Shown here piece after piece: positions 1 to 5,262 of a stretch of DNA of 5,262 bases. This DNA comes from Candidatus Saccharimonadota bacterium (GTDB lineage: Bacteria > Patescibacteriota > Saccharimonadia > Saccharimonadales > Saccharimonadaceae), in the NCBI GenBank assembly GCA_018064165.1, contig JAGOZV010000041.1, positions 1 to 5,262 of the forward strand, read 5' to 3'. The notes under the pieces were generated by a model, which was given only the letters and a program-made list of their open reading frames with translations, searched no databases and was not told the DNA's origin. Position 1 is the stretch's first letter, and each line of letters starts with the position of its first letter. A program made the position numbers and the translations under genes.

Positions 1-2
1 TG

Positions 3-8
3 TATAAT
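3..8 (+). promoter_or_regulatory. -10 promoter element of rpmE2 (TATAAT)
   Basis: A perfect TATAAT consensus hexamer lies 9 bases before the ATG of the bL31 gene. A start point about 7 bases after the hexamer would fall near position 15, giving a leader of 0-3 bases. There is no Shine-Dalgarno sequence in the gap. The -35 region lies outside the window, so the promoter call rests on the hexamer and on its agreement with the two similar sites before prfA and the membrane-protein gene. Confidence 0.6.
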
Positions 9-17
9 AGCCAAGTT

Positions 18-374
18 ATGAAAAGCAGTATTCACCCACAAGATTACCGTCCAGTCGTATTTAGCGACGAAGAGGCGGGGTTTGCGTTTTTGACACAAAG
101 TACAGCGCAAACAAAAGAAACTATCAAATGGGAAGACGGCAACGAATATCCATTGGTGAAAATCCATATTTCGTCCGCCTCTCACCCGTTCTTTACTGGC
201 GAAGGTAAAATTATCGACACCGAAGGTCGTGTTGATCGCTTTAAGGCTCGTTTTGCAGCCGCTGAAGCGCACAAAAAAGCTCAGCTAGAAAAGAAGAAAA
301 AAGCAGAAGCTAGTAAAAAAGCAGCTCCTAAAAAAGCAGTAAAAGCTGAAAAAACTACTGAAAAATCAGTTTAG
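18..374 (+). CDS. rpmE2: 50S ribosomal protein bL31, type B (zinc-free), with Lys/Ala-rich tail
   Basis: This 118-residue protein is a component of the large ribosomal subunit; bL31 helps bridge the two subunits at the central protuberance. Residues 1-80 match the type B form: [11 protein letters not shown] near the start, [13 protein letters not shown] at about 34-46, [11 protein letters not shown] at about 51-61 and an EGRVDRF segment at about 69-75. There is no cysteine, so the CxxC zinc site of the type A (RpmE) form is absent, as in RpmE2/YkgM. Type B proteins are usually about 80-90 residues; here residues 86-118 form an extra low-complexity tail with 13 lysines in 33 residues plus many alanines, probably disordered and able to contact rRNA (inference). 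The ATG at 18 gives the normal family N-terminus. It has no Shine-Dalgarno sequence and follows a -10 box closely. The gene ends in TAG and is followed by an intrinsic terminator, so it is probably transcribed alone, next to prfA as in many bacteria. Confidence 0.95.
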   Translation: MKSSIHPQDYRPVVFSDEEAGFAFLTQSTAQTKETIKWEDGNEYPLVKIHISSASHPFFTGEGKIIDTEGRVDRFKARFAAAEAHKKAQLEKKKKAEASKKAAPKKAVKAEKTTEKSV

Positions 375-395
375 TTTCCAACTTACTAAAAGTTT

Positions 396-421
396 CACCC
401 CTTTTATAGGGGTGTTTCTGT
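396..421 (+). terminator. Rho-independent terminator after rpmE2
   Basis: CACCCCT (396-402) pairs perfectly with AGGGGTG (408-414) around a 5-base loop, and a T-rich stretch (TTTCTGTT) follows. The hairpin starts 21 bases after the rpmE2 stop codon. The T tract is interrupted, so termination may be incomplete, and it runs directly into the prfA -10 element. Confidence 0.75.
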
Positions 422-427
422 TATAAT
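419..427 (+). promoter_or_regulatory. Extended -10 promoter of prfA (TGTTATAAT)
   Basis: The nine bases match the extended -10 consensus TGnTATAAT exactly. I see no convincing -35 box; the region where it should lie is the GC-rich terminator hairpin, which fits an extended -10 promoter that does not need one. The hexamer ends at 427, so transcription should start at about 433-435, on the ATG at 433. This implies a leaderless mRNA, or a leader of about 5 bases if translation starts at the second ATG (439). Confidence 0.7.
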
Positions 428-432
428 AATAG

Positions 433-1509
433 ATGAATATGTCAAAGATAGAGCTAAATATAGATAATTTAAAAGAAGAAAAAGCTGAGTTAGCAGATTT
501 TTTGGCGTCGCCAAACGCATACAGCGATCCCGAGTTTAGCGCCAAAAACAAACGTTTTACAGAGGTTGGATTAATTCTTGAAAAAGGTGAGCTTCGCTTG
601 TCTCTTGAGAAACAACTAGCGGAGGCAAAACTACTTTCAAGTAGTAACGATGAGCTAGGAGAACTCGCCAAAATAGAAGTTACTGAAACCGAAGAAAAAC
701 TAACAGCTCTTGAAGAAGAACTTTTTCTTATGCTTGCACCGAAAGACCTTAATGATGAAAAAAATGTCATTATTGAAATTCGCGCTGGTGCTGGTGGCGA
801 CGAAGCTAGCTTGTTTGCTGGCGAGTTATACAGACTATATCTTAGATACGCCGAAGTTCACAACTTAAAAACTGAAATAATAAGCCAAAACCAAAACGAT
901 ACTGGTGGTATTAAAGAAGTTATTTTTAAAGTATCCGGAGACATGCCCTATTCACAGTTAAAGTTTGAATCTGGAGTTCATCGCGTACAGCGTGTTCCTG
1001 CTACAGAATCTCAGGGTCGAGTTCACACTAGCACGGTAACCGTTGCTGTATTACCAGAGGCCGAAGAAGCAGATATAGAAATTATACCTGCCGATTTAAG
1101 AATTGATATTTATCGAGCTAGTGGCCATGGCGGGCAAAGTGTAAACACAACAGATAGCGCAGTTCGTATTACTCACTTGCCTACTGGCCTTGTTGTAACA
1201 AACCAAGACGAAAAGTCACAAATTAAGAACAAAGAAAAAGCCATGGGCGTCTTAAGGAGTCGGCTTCTTCAGCAGAAAATAGATGCCGAAAACGCAGAAT
1301 TAACCGAAAAACGTCGCAAATTAATTGGCACTGGCGATCGCTCAGAAAAAATTCGTACCTATAATTTCCCTCAAGACCGCATAACAGATCACCGAATTGG
1401 CTATTCTAGAAGCAACATTCCTGCCGCCATGAACGGCGAAATCGATGACATAATAGAAAGGTTGCACAGTTATGAACGTGAGCTTGCCGCCGAAAATGCA
1501 AACGGTTAA
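433..1509 (+). CDS. prfA: Peptide chain release factor 1 (RF1)
   Basis: RF1 recognises UAA and UAG stop codons in the ribosomal A site and triggers peptide release. The length of 358 residues is close to the E. coli protein (360). Residues 1-100 form the helical N-terminal domain; the acidic AGAGGDEA segment is at 118-125. The [10 protein letters not shown] segment carries the stop-codon tripeptide PAT (189-191), the RF1 form rather than the SPF of RF2. RASGHGGQ follows, with the catalytic GGQ at 233-235, then the conserved [14 protein letters not shown] block near 338-351. Gln235 is the expected target of PrmC, encoded immediately downstream. Two ATGs are possible, 433 and 439; neither has a Shine-Dalgarno sequence. 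I kept 433 because it coincides with the predicted transcription start, but a start at 439 (MSKIEL) is equally plausible from homology. The gene overlaps prmC, so the two are probably co-transcribed and translationally coupled. Confidence 0.97.
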   Translation: MNMSKIELNIDNLKEEKAELADFLASPNAYSDPEFSAKNKRFTEVGLILEKGELRLSLEKQLAEAKLLSSSNDELGELAKIEVTETEEKLTALEEELFLMLAPKDLNDEKNVIIEIRAGAGGDEASLFAGELYRLYLRYAEVHNLKTEIISQNQNDTGGIKEVIFKVSGDMPYSQLKFESGVHRVQRVPATESQGRVHTSTVTVAVLPEAEEADIEIIPADLRIDIYRASGHGGQSVNTTDSAVRITHLPTGLVVTNQDEKSQIKNKEKAMGVLRSRLLQQKIDAENAELTEKRRKLIGTGDRSEKIRTYNFPQDRITDHRIGYSRSNIPAAMNGEIDDIIERLHSYERELAAENANG

Positions 1510-2332
1510 CGCTTGGCTTAAAAATGCCATTTCAGAGCTTAATAATTCCAATATTAAATCTGCATCTTTAGATGCTGAATTGATTTTGGCTAGCACTTTA
1601 CGTAAAGATCGTACTTATTTACATGCTCACGACAACGAGGCAATTCCACCACGGTTTTTGCAAATTGCCGATGCTCGTGTCGCTCTTCGCAAAGATCACG
1701 TTCCCCTTGCTTATATTTTAGGTTCAAAAGATTTTTACGGCCGTCAATTCAAAGTCACACCAGCTGTTTTAGTTCCGCGCCCAGAGTCCGAACAATTTAT
1801 TGAGACATTAAAAGATCTAATGCCAAAAAATGAGAGTTTATTTGACTCGCAAATAACGCTCGTTGACGTTGGCACTGGTAGTGGCGTTTTAGGAATAACT
1901 GCAAAACTAGAGTTTCCAGAGATAAACGTAACACTTCTTGACATAGACAGACACGCCCTAAGCATTGCCAAAGAAAATGCAACTAGACTAGAGGCAGATG
2001 TTAGGCAAGACACCAGCAACTTGCTTGGCTCCTATTATGGTAAGGCCGATTTTATTTTAGCTAATTTACCTTACGTCGATAAAGACTGGAACTCGCCTTA
2101 TCTATTGGAGCTTGGTCATGAACCAGAAATCGCCCTATACGCTAACGACGATGGTCTACAATTTATAAAAAGAATTATTATTGAGGCAAAGCACAAGCTA
2201 AATAAGGGCGGTTTTTTATTAATTGAATCGGACATAAGACAACAGGCTGACATTCGTCGGTTTGCACGAGATAACGGCTACGAGGTAGAAAAAACAGACG
2301 GATTAATTACCACCCTTGGCTTCAGAAATTAA
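1496..2332 (+). CDS. prmC: Release factor glutamine methyltransferase PrmC (HemK), NLPY variant
   Basis: PrmC transfers a methyl group from S-adenosylmethionine to N5 of the glutamine in the GGQ motif of release factors. Numbered from the ATG at 1496 (278 residues; E. coli has 277), residues 1-75 form the helical substrate-recognition domain. The linker segment [12 protein letters not shown] (71-82) and VLVPRPESE (91-99) are typical of the family. The Rossmann methyltransferase fold has motif I DVGTGSG (124-130) and the acidic strand LLDID (147-151). The active-site tetrapeptide, normally NPPY, reads NLPY (190-193); the following [15 protein letters not shown] (207-221) is the usual PrmC continuation, so family membership is secure. 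The start at 1496 ([12 protein letters not shown]) fits the usual N-terminus and overlaps prfA by 14 bases. An in-frame ATG at 1472 with a weak AAAGG at 1457-1461 would add eight residues and is the alternative. The stop codon overlaps that of the convergent htrA gene. Confidence 0.95.
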   Translation: MQTVNAWLKNAISELNNSNIKSASLDAELILASTLRKDRTYLHAHDNEAIPPRFLQIADARVALRKDHVPLAYILGSKDFYGRQFKVTPAVLVPRPESEQFIETLKDLMPKNESLFDSQITLVDVGTGSGVLGITAKLEFPEINVTLLDIDRHALSIAKENATRLEADVRQDTSNLLGSYYGKADFILANLPYVDKDWNSPYLLELGHEPEIALYANDDGLQFIKRIIIEAKHKLNKGGFLLIESDIRQQADIRRFARDNGYEVEKTDGLITTLGFRN

Positions 2333-2344
2333 GAGCCTGAAGCC
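2318..2344. repeat. Inverted repeat (8-bp stem) spanning the convergent prmC and htrA stop codons
   Basis: GGCTTCAG (2318-2325) and CTGAAGCC (2337-2344) are perfect inverted repeats separated by 11 bases, and both stop codons lie in the loop. Being symmetric, it would form in both transcripts. Neither side has a T tract, so it is not a standard intrinsic terminator; it may end or protect the 3' ends of both mRNAs (inference). The right arm also overlaps a 7-base tandem duplication, AGCCTGA at 2334-2340 and 2341-2347, which could have created the symmetry by chance. Confidence 0.5.
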
Positions 2345-3516
2345 TGATACGCCGTAAGTGTAACATCTTTGGTAATTGTTTTACCGTTTCGTAAGATTGT
2401 AATAGTGACTTTTGTATTTGGACGGTACATCCCTATTATAGTAGAAAGTCCTTGGCTTCGACCAATTTGATTATCGTTAATTTTTGTTATTATATCGCCC
2501 TTTTCAATGCCAGCTTTAGCAGCAGGACTATTTGGTGAAACAGCATTATCGCCAAAAACGTACGCCCCCTCGGTTACGCTTAGCTTAAGCTCTTTAGCTA
2601 CAGATGGAGTAATATTTATAAAATTCACACCAAGGAAAGCTCGTTTCACTTCACCTGTTTTAAGAAGCCCTTCAATTAGCCCCTTGGTAGAATTTATAGG
2701 AATTGAAAAGCCTATATTATTTGCATCTGCCACTATTGCCGTATTAATGCCAATAACCTGTCCAGCCATATTTACCAACGGACCGCCAGAATTTCCAGAG
2801 TTTATAGCCGCATCTGTTTGCAATAAATCTACTAGATTTTCTTGTTGACCACCAGATTCACTGCCTGCAGTAACTGGCCTTCCAACACCCGATAATATAC
2901 CAGTTGTAACAGTATTTTGATATTGACCCAAAGCATTACCAATAGCAACGACTTGTTGGCCAACCTTTACAGTACTGCTGTCTCCTAGTGTTACTGTTGG
3001 CAAATCTTTTGCGTCTTTTATTTTCATAAATGCAATATCGTTTAACGGGTCGCTGCCAACAACTTCTACATTTTCGTAAACCGTTCCATCGTCCAACATA
3101 ACAGTAGCGCTCTTAGAATTTCCTACAACATGGTTATTGGTTAAAATATAACCATCACTACTAATAATTACACCGGTTCCGGCCCCAGATTGCATTACCG
3201 TACCAAAAATTGTATTTGCCTGCGATTCTACTACTATTGAGACGACGCTTGGGCCAACACTTTCTACTATTTTAGAAACGGATTTTTCACTTCCTGTTGA
3301 GAGTTCATTCCCGTCTACAGCCGGATTTGAAGTAATATTTGGAGCGTCGTTAGTTTGCAGAATTAAACCGGCGCCTAACATTCCCGAAGTAAAAGCTATA
3401 AAAATAATTCCAAGCAGTAAACTTAGTTGTCTAAAGCCTTGCCCTTTTTCCTTCGGCTTCTTTTCTTTCTTAGGTTTAACCGCCTCTTTTGCTACGGTTT
3501 TGTTTTTATCTTCCAT
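2329..3516 (-). CDS. Membrane-anchored HtrA/DegP-family serine protease with one PDZ domain
   Basis: This 395-residue protein is a trypsin-like (family S1C) protease acting outside the cytoplasmic membrane, expected to degrade or process misfolded or signalling proteins. Residues 1-27 are a Lys-rich cytoplasmic tail and about 30-52 a single membrane anchor. The protease domain spans roughly 75-280 with an intact triad: His129 in TNNHVVG, Asp160 in SDPLNDIAFMKI and Ser243 in GNSGGPL. A PDZ domain covers about 290-390, with the SPAAKAGIEKGDIITKIN segment at about 330-347. One anchor plus one PDZ resembles DegS or Gram-positive HtrA rather than two-PDZ DegP, so no specific symbol is given. The ATG at 3516 has a strong Shine-Dalgarno sequence. 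The gene lies 22 bases after the membrane-protein gene, with no promoter or terminator seen between them, so the two are probably co-transcribed. Its stop overlaps that of prmC on the other strand. Confidence 0.95.
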   Translation of the reverse strand: MEDKNKTVAKEAVKPKKEKKPKEKGQGFRQLSLLLGIIFIAFTSGMLGAGLILQTNDAPNITSNPAVDGNELSTGSEKSVSKIVESVGPSVVSIVVESQANTIFGTVMQSGAGTGVIISSDGYILTNNHVVGNSKSATVMLDDGTVYENVEVVGSDPLNDIAFMKIKDAKDLPTVTLGDSSTVKVGQQVVAIGNALGQYQNTVTTGILSGVGRPVTAGSESGGQQENLVDLLQTDAAINSGNSGGPLVNMAGQVIGINTAIVADANNIGFSIPINSTKGLIEGLLKTGEVKRAFLGVNFINITPSVAKELKLSVTEGAYVFGDNAVSPNSPAAKAGIEKGDIITKINDNQIGRSQGLSTIIGMYRPNTKVTITILRNGKTITKDVTLTAYQASGS

Positions 3517-3520
3517 CTTT

Positions 3521-3530
3521 ACCTCCCCCT
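3521..3530 (-). promoter_or_regulatory. Strong Shine-Dalgarno sequence of htrA
   Basis: On the minus strand the sequence reads AGGGGGAGGT, containing a full GGAGG core 5 bases before the ATG at 3516. It fixes the htrA start. It is the only strong ribosome binding site in the window; rpmE2, prfA and the membrane-protein gene have none. Confidence 0.85.
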
Positions 3531-3538
3531 TTAGTTTT

Positions 3539-4342
3539 TTACTGCAAATATGTTATATTATCAAAAAATATCAACAACACAATTGTTAACAATATTGAAA
3601 ATACTGTTGGCAAAATAACATCATTTAATCTCACTTTTTTATGTTTATAGAACGAGTTGTAGAAAGTAAGCGTAACAAAAGCGAACAAACTTACTAATAT
3701 AGCTACCTGTGGAATTTGCACAAACGGAAGCCACGGAAGCGGGTACGCAATTGTCCAATGGTAGGCCAACCACGAAATTTCTGCGACGAAGAACCCCCAC
3801 GTAAAGCTTAACAATGTAATTTGCTTTTCGTCGTAACTAGACAAAACGTGCCTTGCACACAAGTAACCAATTGCCCACATAATAATAACTATTACAAAGC
3901 TTGGAACAGCATAAGACAATGAAGCGAACGCTGTTGATGTGCCTAGAAATAAAGCTATGCCACCTTGAGCGATAACAAATGACCTTTTTGAGCGAGGTTT
4001 TATTAATAATAGCCAAACCGCATAAAAAACAACTAGAAATAGTTGGAAGAAAATTATCTGACCGTCTAATGCACTTACATTATTTACCATGCCCATAGAA
4101 ACAACCACACTTAAACCAACAATCAAGTCTACTAAATTAGCCTGGACATTTGCTAACCAATAGCGAGGACGAACTGCTAACGCACGCCACTTGCTTAGAA
4201 TAATTAAAATTATTGGTAAAACAATAGAACCAGTGGTACGTACCAAAATAAATATTAAAATTGGCAACGCAAGGTTAAGACCTATATATAATGCATTACT
4301 GGTTAAAGATTTTCTGCGATGTTTAATTCTTAAGAAATCCAT
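3539..4342 (-). CDS. Polytopic membrane protein of unknown function
   Basis: I do not recognise the family. The 267-residue protein has a short basic N-terminus (IKHRRKS at 6-12) and about eight or nine hydrophobic segments, near residues 16-35, 37-51, 66-85, 95-114, 121-143, 145-163, 177-195, 204-227 and 241-261. Hydrophilic loops are short, with basic stretches near 51-60 (KWRALAVRPR), 115-120 and 233-239 (KHKKVR). The segment EISWLAYHW (188-196) and the proline/tryptophan-rich PLPWLPF (201-207) stand out and might be useful family markers. There is no obvious soluble domain, nucleotide-binding site or transporter signature. It lies between an LCP wall-attachment gene and an HtrA protease gene on the same strand, which suggests an envelope role (inference only). 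The ATG at 4342 has no Shine-Dalgarno sequence and sits at the predicted start point of an extended -10 promoter. Confidence 0.85.
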   Translation of the reverse strand: MDFLRIKHRRKSLTSNALYIGLNLALPILIFILVRTTGSIVLPIILIILSKWRALAVRPRYWLANVQANLVDLIVGLSVVVSMGMVNNVSALDGQIIFFQLFLVVFYAVWLLLIKPRSKRSFVIAQGGIALFLGTSTAFASLSYAVPSFVIVIIMWAIGYLCARHVLSSYDEKQITLLSFTWGFFVAEISWLAYHWTIAYPLPWLPFVQIPQVAILVSLFAFVTLTFYNSFYKHKKVRLNDVILPTVFSILLTIVLLIFFDNITYLQ

Positions 4343-4348
4343 TACTAT

Positions 4349-4357
4349 ATAATATCA
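4349..4357 (-). promoter_or_regulatory. Extended -10 promoter of the membrane-protein gene (TGATATTAT)
   Basis: In the 20-base gap after the LCP gene, the minus strand reads TGATATTAT, an extended -10 element (TGnTATAAT) with one mismatch. Its last base is 4349, so a start point 7 bases later is 4342, the A of the ATG. The membrane-protein gene, and htrA after it, may therefore be transcribed as a leaderless mRNA, in addition to any read-through from the LCP gene. The gap is AT-rich, so chance occurrence is possible, but the spacing matches the rpmE2 and prfA sites. Confidence 0.5.
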
Positions 4358-4362
4358 CATTC

Positions 4363-5262
4363 TTAATTTACACTCTGTTGTGTAGAAGTTTTTTCCTGTG
4401 GAACATCGCCCAGAATAATAACGAAATCTATGTCTTCTTTAACAGTAATTTTTGGCTTACCAAACTTTACTTGTGTACTAAAACGTTTCTCTAAGGCCTG
4501 CCTGGTTTTAACAAACTTCTCTTTGTCTCCGTTAGTCTGATAAATTTCAATGGTCGAAAAATCGCTAGAAGGCGCATCACCCAAATAGGTAACGTTATAG
4601 CCAGCATTTGTTAGTGTCTCTCCAGTTTCTTTAGCTAAACCTGATTGCCCAGTTGCATTATAAACTGCTACGTTGGCTTTCTCGCGGGAAACATCATTTA
4701 CAATAGTGTGTTTTTTGATATAAGCTCTTATATCAGTGTAATCGAACAACCCTGCAATAGGCACAACCACGCTTTGCCCCGAGATATTGCTCGTTTTAAC
4801 TAACGGATGTTCTTTGTCTACCAAACTAAGACTAATGATATCGTCTGGTTTTATATTAGCGGCTAAATTCATTGCTGTTCTTATTTCGCTTGAAGAAATA
4901 TTAGTTCGTAAATTATCACCCAAAGCATCTATTAAACCAGTTACTTTGCCTACGTTAGTAAGAGTGCCAGCGCTAAGCGCTTTTTGCTGTAGTGCTTTAA
5001 TAATTTTTTGTTGATTTTGTTCTCGATCAAAATTTCCTCCCGACAATCCATATCCACCAGATGCACCCCTAGCGCGAGCTAAGGCTAAGGCGTGAATACC
5101 ATCTAGATGAACTACTTCATCTTTTTCATACTTAACATAGTAACATTTGTAGCCGCAGGCCCAGTCAAAATTTCTATCTAGAATACCACGAGGATCGTCT
5201 GTTTCAATTTTAACATCTACACCGCCAACAGCATCTACGCTTTGCGTCAAAGCATCCCAGTC
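4363..5262 (-). CDS. LytR-CpsA-Psr (LCP) family protein with C-terminal LytR_C domain (5' end missing)
   Basis: The reading frame is open to the window edge, so this is the last 300 codons of a longer gene. A TTG at 5250 is an internal Leu codon, because the frame continues upstream in register with the family. LCP proteins are membrane-anchored enzymes that transfer glycopolymers from lipid carriers to peptidoglycan or other acceptors. Counting from the window edge, SVDAVGGVDV (8-17) is the conserved strand of the catalytic domain, ALALARARG (58-66) carries the paired arginines of the active site (63 and 65), and NFDREQNQQKI (77-87) matches the DxxRxxRQ-like helix, although the usual second Arg is replaced. 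Residues about 195-285, starting NVAVYNATGQSGLA and ending in FVIILG, are a LytR_C domain. The N-terminal anchor and first catalytic motifs are outside the window. Two cysteines (CGYKC, 36-40) lie in the loop before the arginine pair. The stop codon is 20 bases before the membrane-protein gene, on the same strand. Confidence 0.92.
   Translation of the reverse strand, partial: DWDALTQSVDAVGGVDVKIETDDPRGILDRNFDWACGYKCYYVKYEKDEVVHLDGIHALALARARGASGGYGLSGGNFDREQNQQKIIKALQQKALSAGTLTNVGKVTGLIDALGDNLRTNISSSEIRTAMNLAANIKPDDIISLSLVDKEHPLVKTSNISGQSVVVPIAGLFDYTDIRAYIKKHTIVNDVSREKANVAVYNATGQSGLAKETGETLTNAGYNVTYLGDAPSSDFSTIEIYQTNGDKEKFVKTRQALEKRFSTQVKFGKPKITVKEDIDFVIILGDVPQEKTSTQQSVN

Noticed and set aside
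366..770. Minus-strand open frame of 134 codons opposite the start of prfA
   Set aside because: It is Ser/Phe-rich low-complexity translation antisense to well-conserved RF1 codons and crosses the terminator and promoter of the real genes; it is a shadow frame.
1342..2019. Minus-strand open frames opposite the end of prfA and the middle of prmC
   Set aside because: They lie antisense to conserved RF1 and PrmC domains, have no ribosome binding site that I can see and resemble no known protein.
2507..2848. Plus-strand open frame of 113 codons inside htrA
   Set aside because: It is antisense to the conserved catalytic Ser and PDZ regions of the protease, whose triad is intact; it is a shadow frame.
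4348..4353. TATAAT on the plus strand between the LCP and membrane-protein genes
   Set aside because: It would drive transcription antisense into the LCP gene with no plus-strand gene downstream; it is most likely a by-product of the AT-rich minus-strand promoter.
4787..5014. Plus-strand open frame of 75 codons inside the LCP gene
   Set aside because: It is antisense to a clear LCP reading frame and has no supporting start signal.
5248..5250. TTG as the start codon of the LCP gene
   Set aside because: The frame stays open to the window edge and the upstream codons continue the LCP domain; a protein starting here would lack the membrane anchor and first catalytic motifs.
1..5262. Recoded UGA (code 25, as in Gracilibacteria and Absconditabacteria)
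   Set aside because: All genes read through fully with standard stops, no in-frame TGA interrupts conserved domains, and the Trp and Gly codons checked are ordinary.

Overview
The window looks like chromosome from a Candidate Phyla Radiation (Patescibacteria) bacterium, most likely a Saccharibacterium (TM7) or close relative. This is an inference from AT-rich DNA, very tight packing, Lys-rich tails on otherwise standard proteins, and start signals that sit directly on promoters; no rRNA or other formal marker is present. The genetic code appears standard: the visible stops are TAA or TAG, and the Trp codons I checked are TGG. No mobile element, CRISPR array, tRNA or rRNA was seen, and no stretch over 300 bases lacks a gene.

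The left part (18-2332, + strand) is a translation module. It holds a zinc-free type B ribosomal protein bL31 (rpmE2), peptide chain release factor 1 (prfA) and the release factor glutamine methyltransferase (prmC). bL31 is closed by an intrinsic terminator. A perfect extended -10 element follows directly, and its predicted start point falls on the prfA ATG. prmC overlaps the end of prfA, and its product is expected to methylate the GGQ glutamine of RF1, so enzyme and substrate are co-expressed. An rpmE-prfA-prmC neighbourhood is also known from other bacteria, for example Bacillus with tdk inserted.

The right part (2329-5262, - strand) is a cell-envelope module read toward the left: a LytR-CpsA-Psr (LCP) family protein with a C-terminal LytR_C domain (5' end outside the window), an unrecognised polytopic membrane protein, and a membrane-anchored HtrA/DegP-like serine protease with one PDZ domain. 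The LCP protein probably attaches glycopolymers to the wall and HtrA handles extracytoplasmic protein quality control; the membrane protein's role is unknown.

The two modules converge. The stop codons of prmC and htrA share the bases TTAA, and an 8-bp perfect inverted repeat brackets them. The most interesting regulatory pattern is that three genes (rpmE2, prfA and the membrane protein) have a -10 box only 5-9 bases before the ATG and no Shine-Dalgarno sequence, which implies leaderless or nearly leaderless mRNAs, while the downstream gene htrA has a strong Shine-Dalgarno sequence. I did not find a clearly novel multi-gene system.
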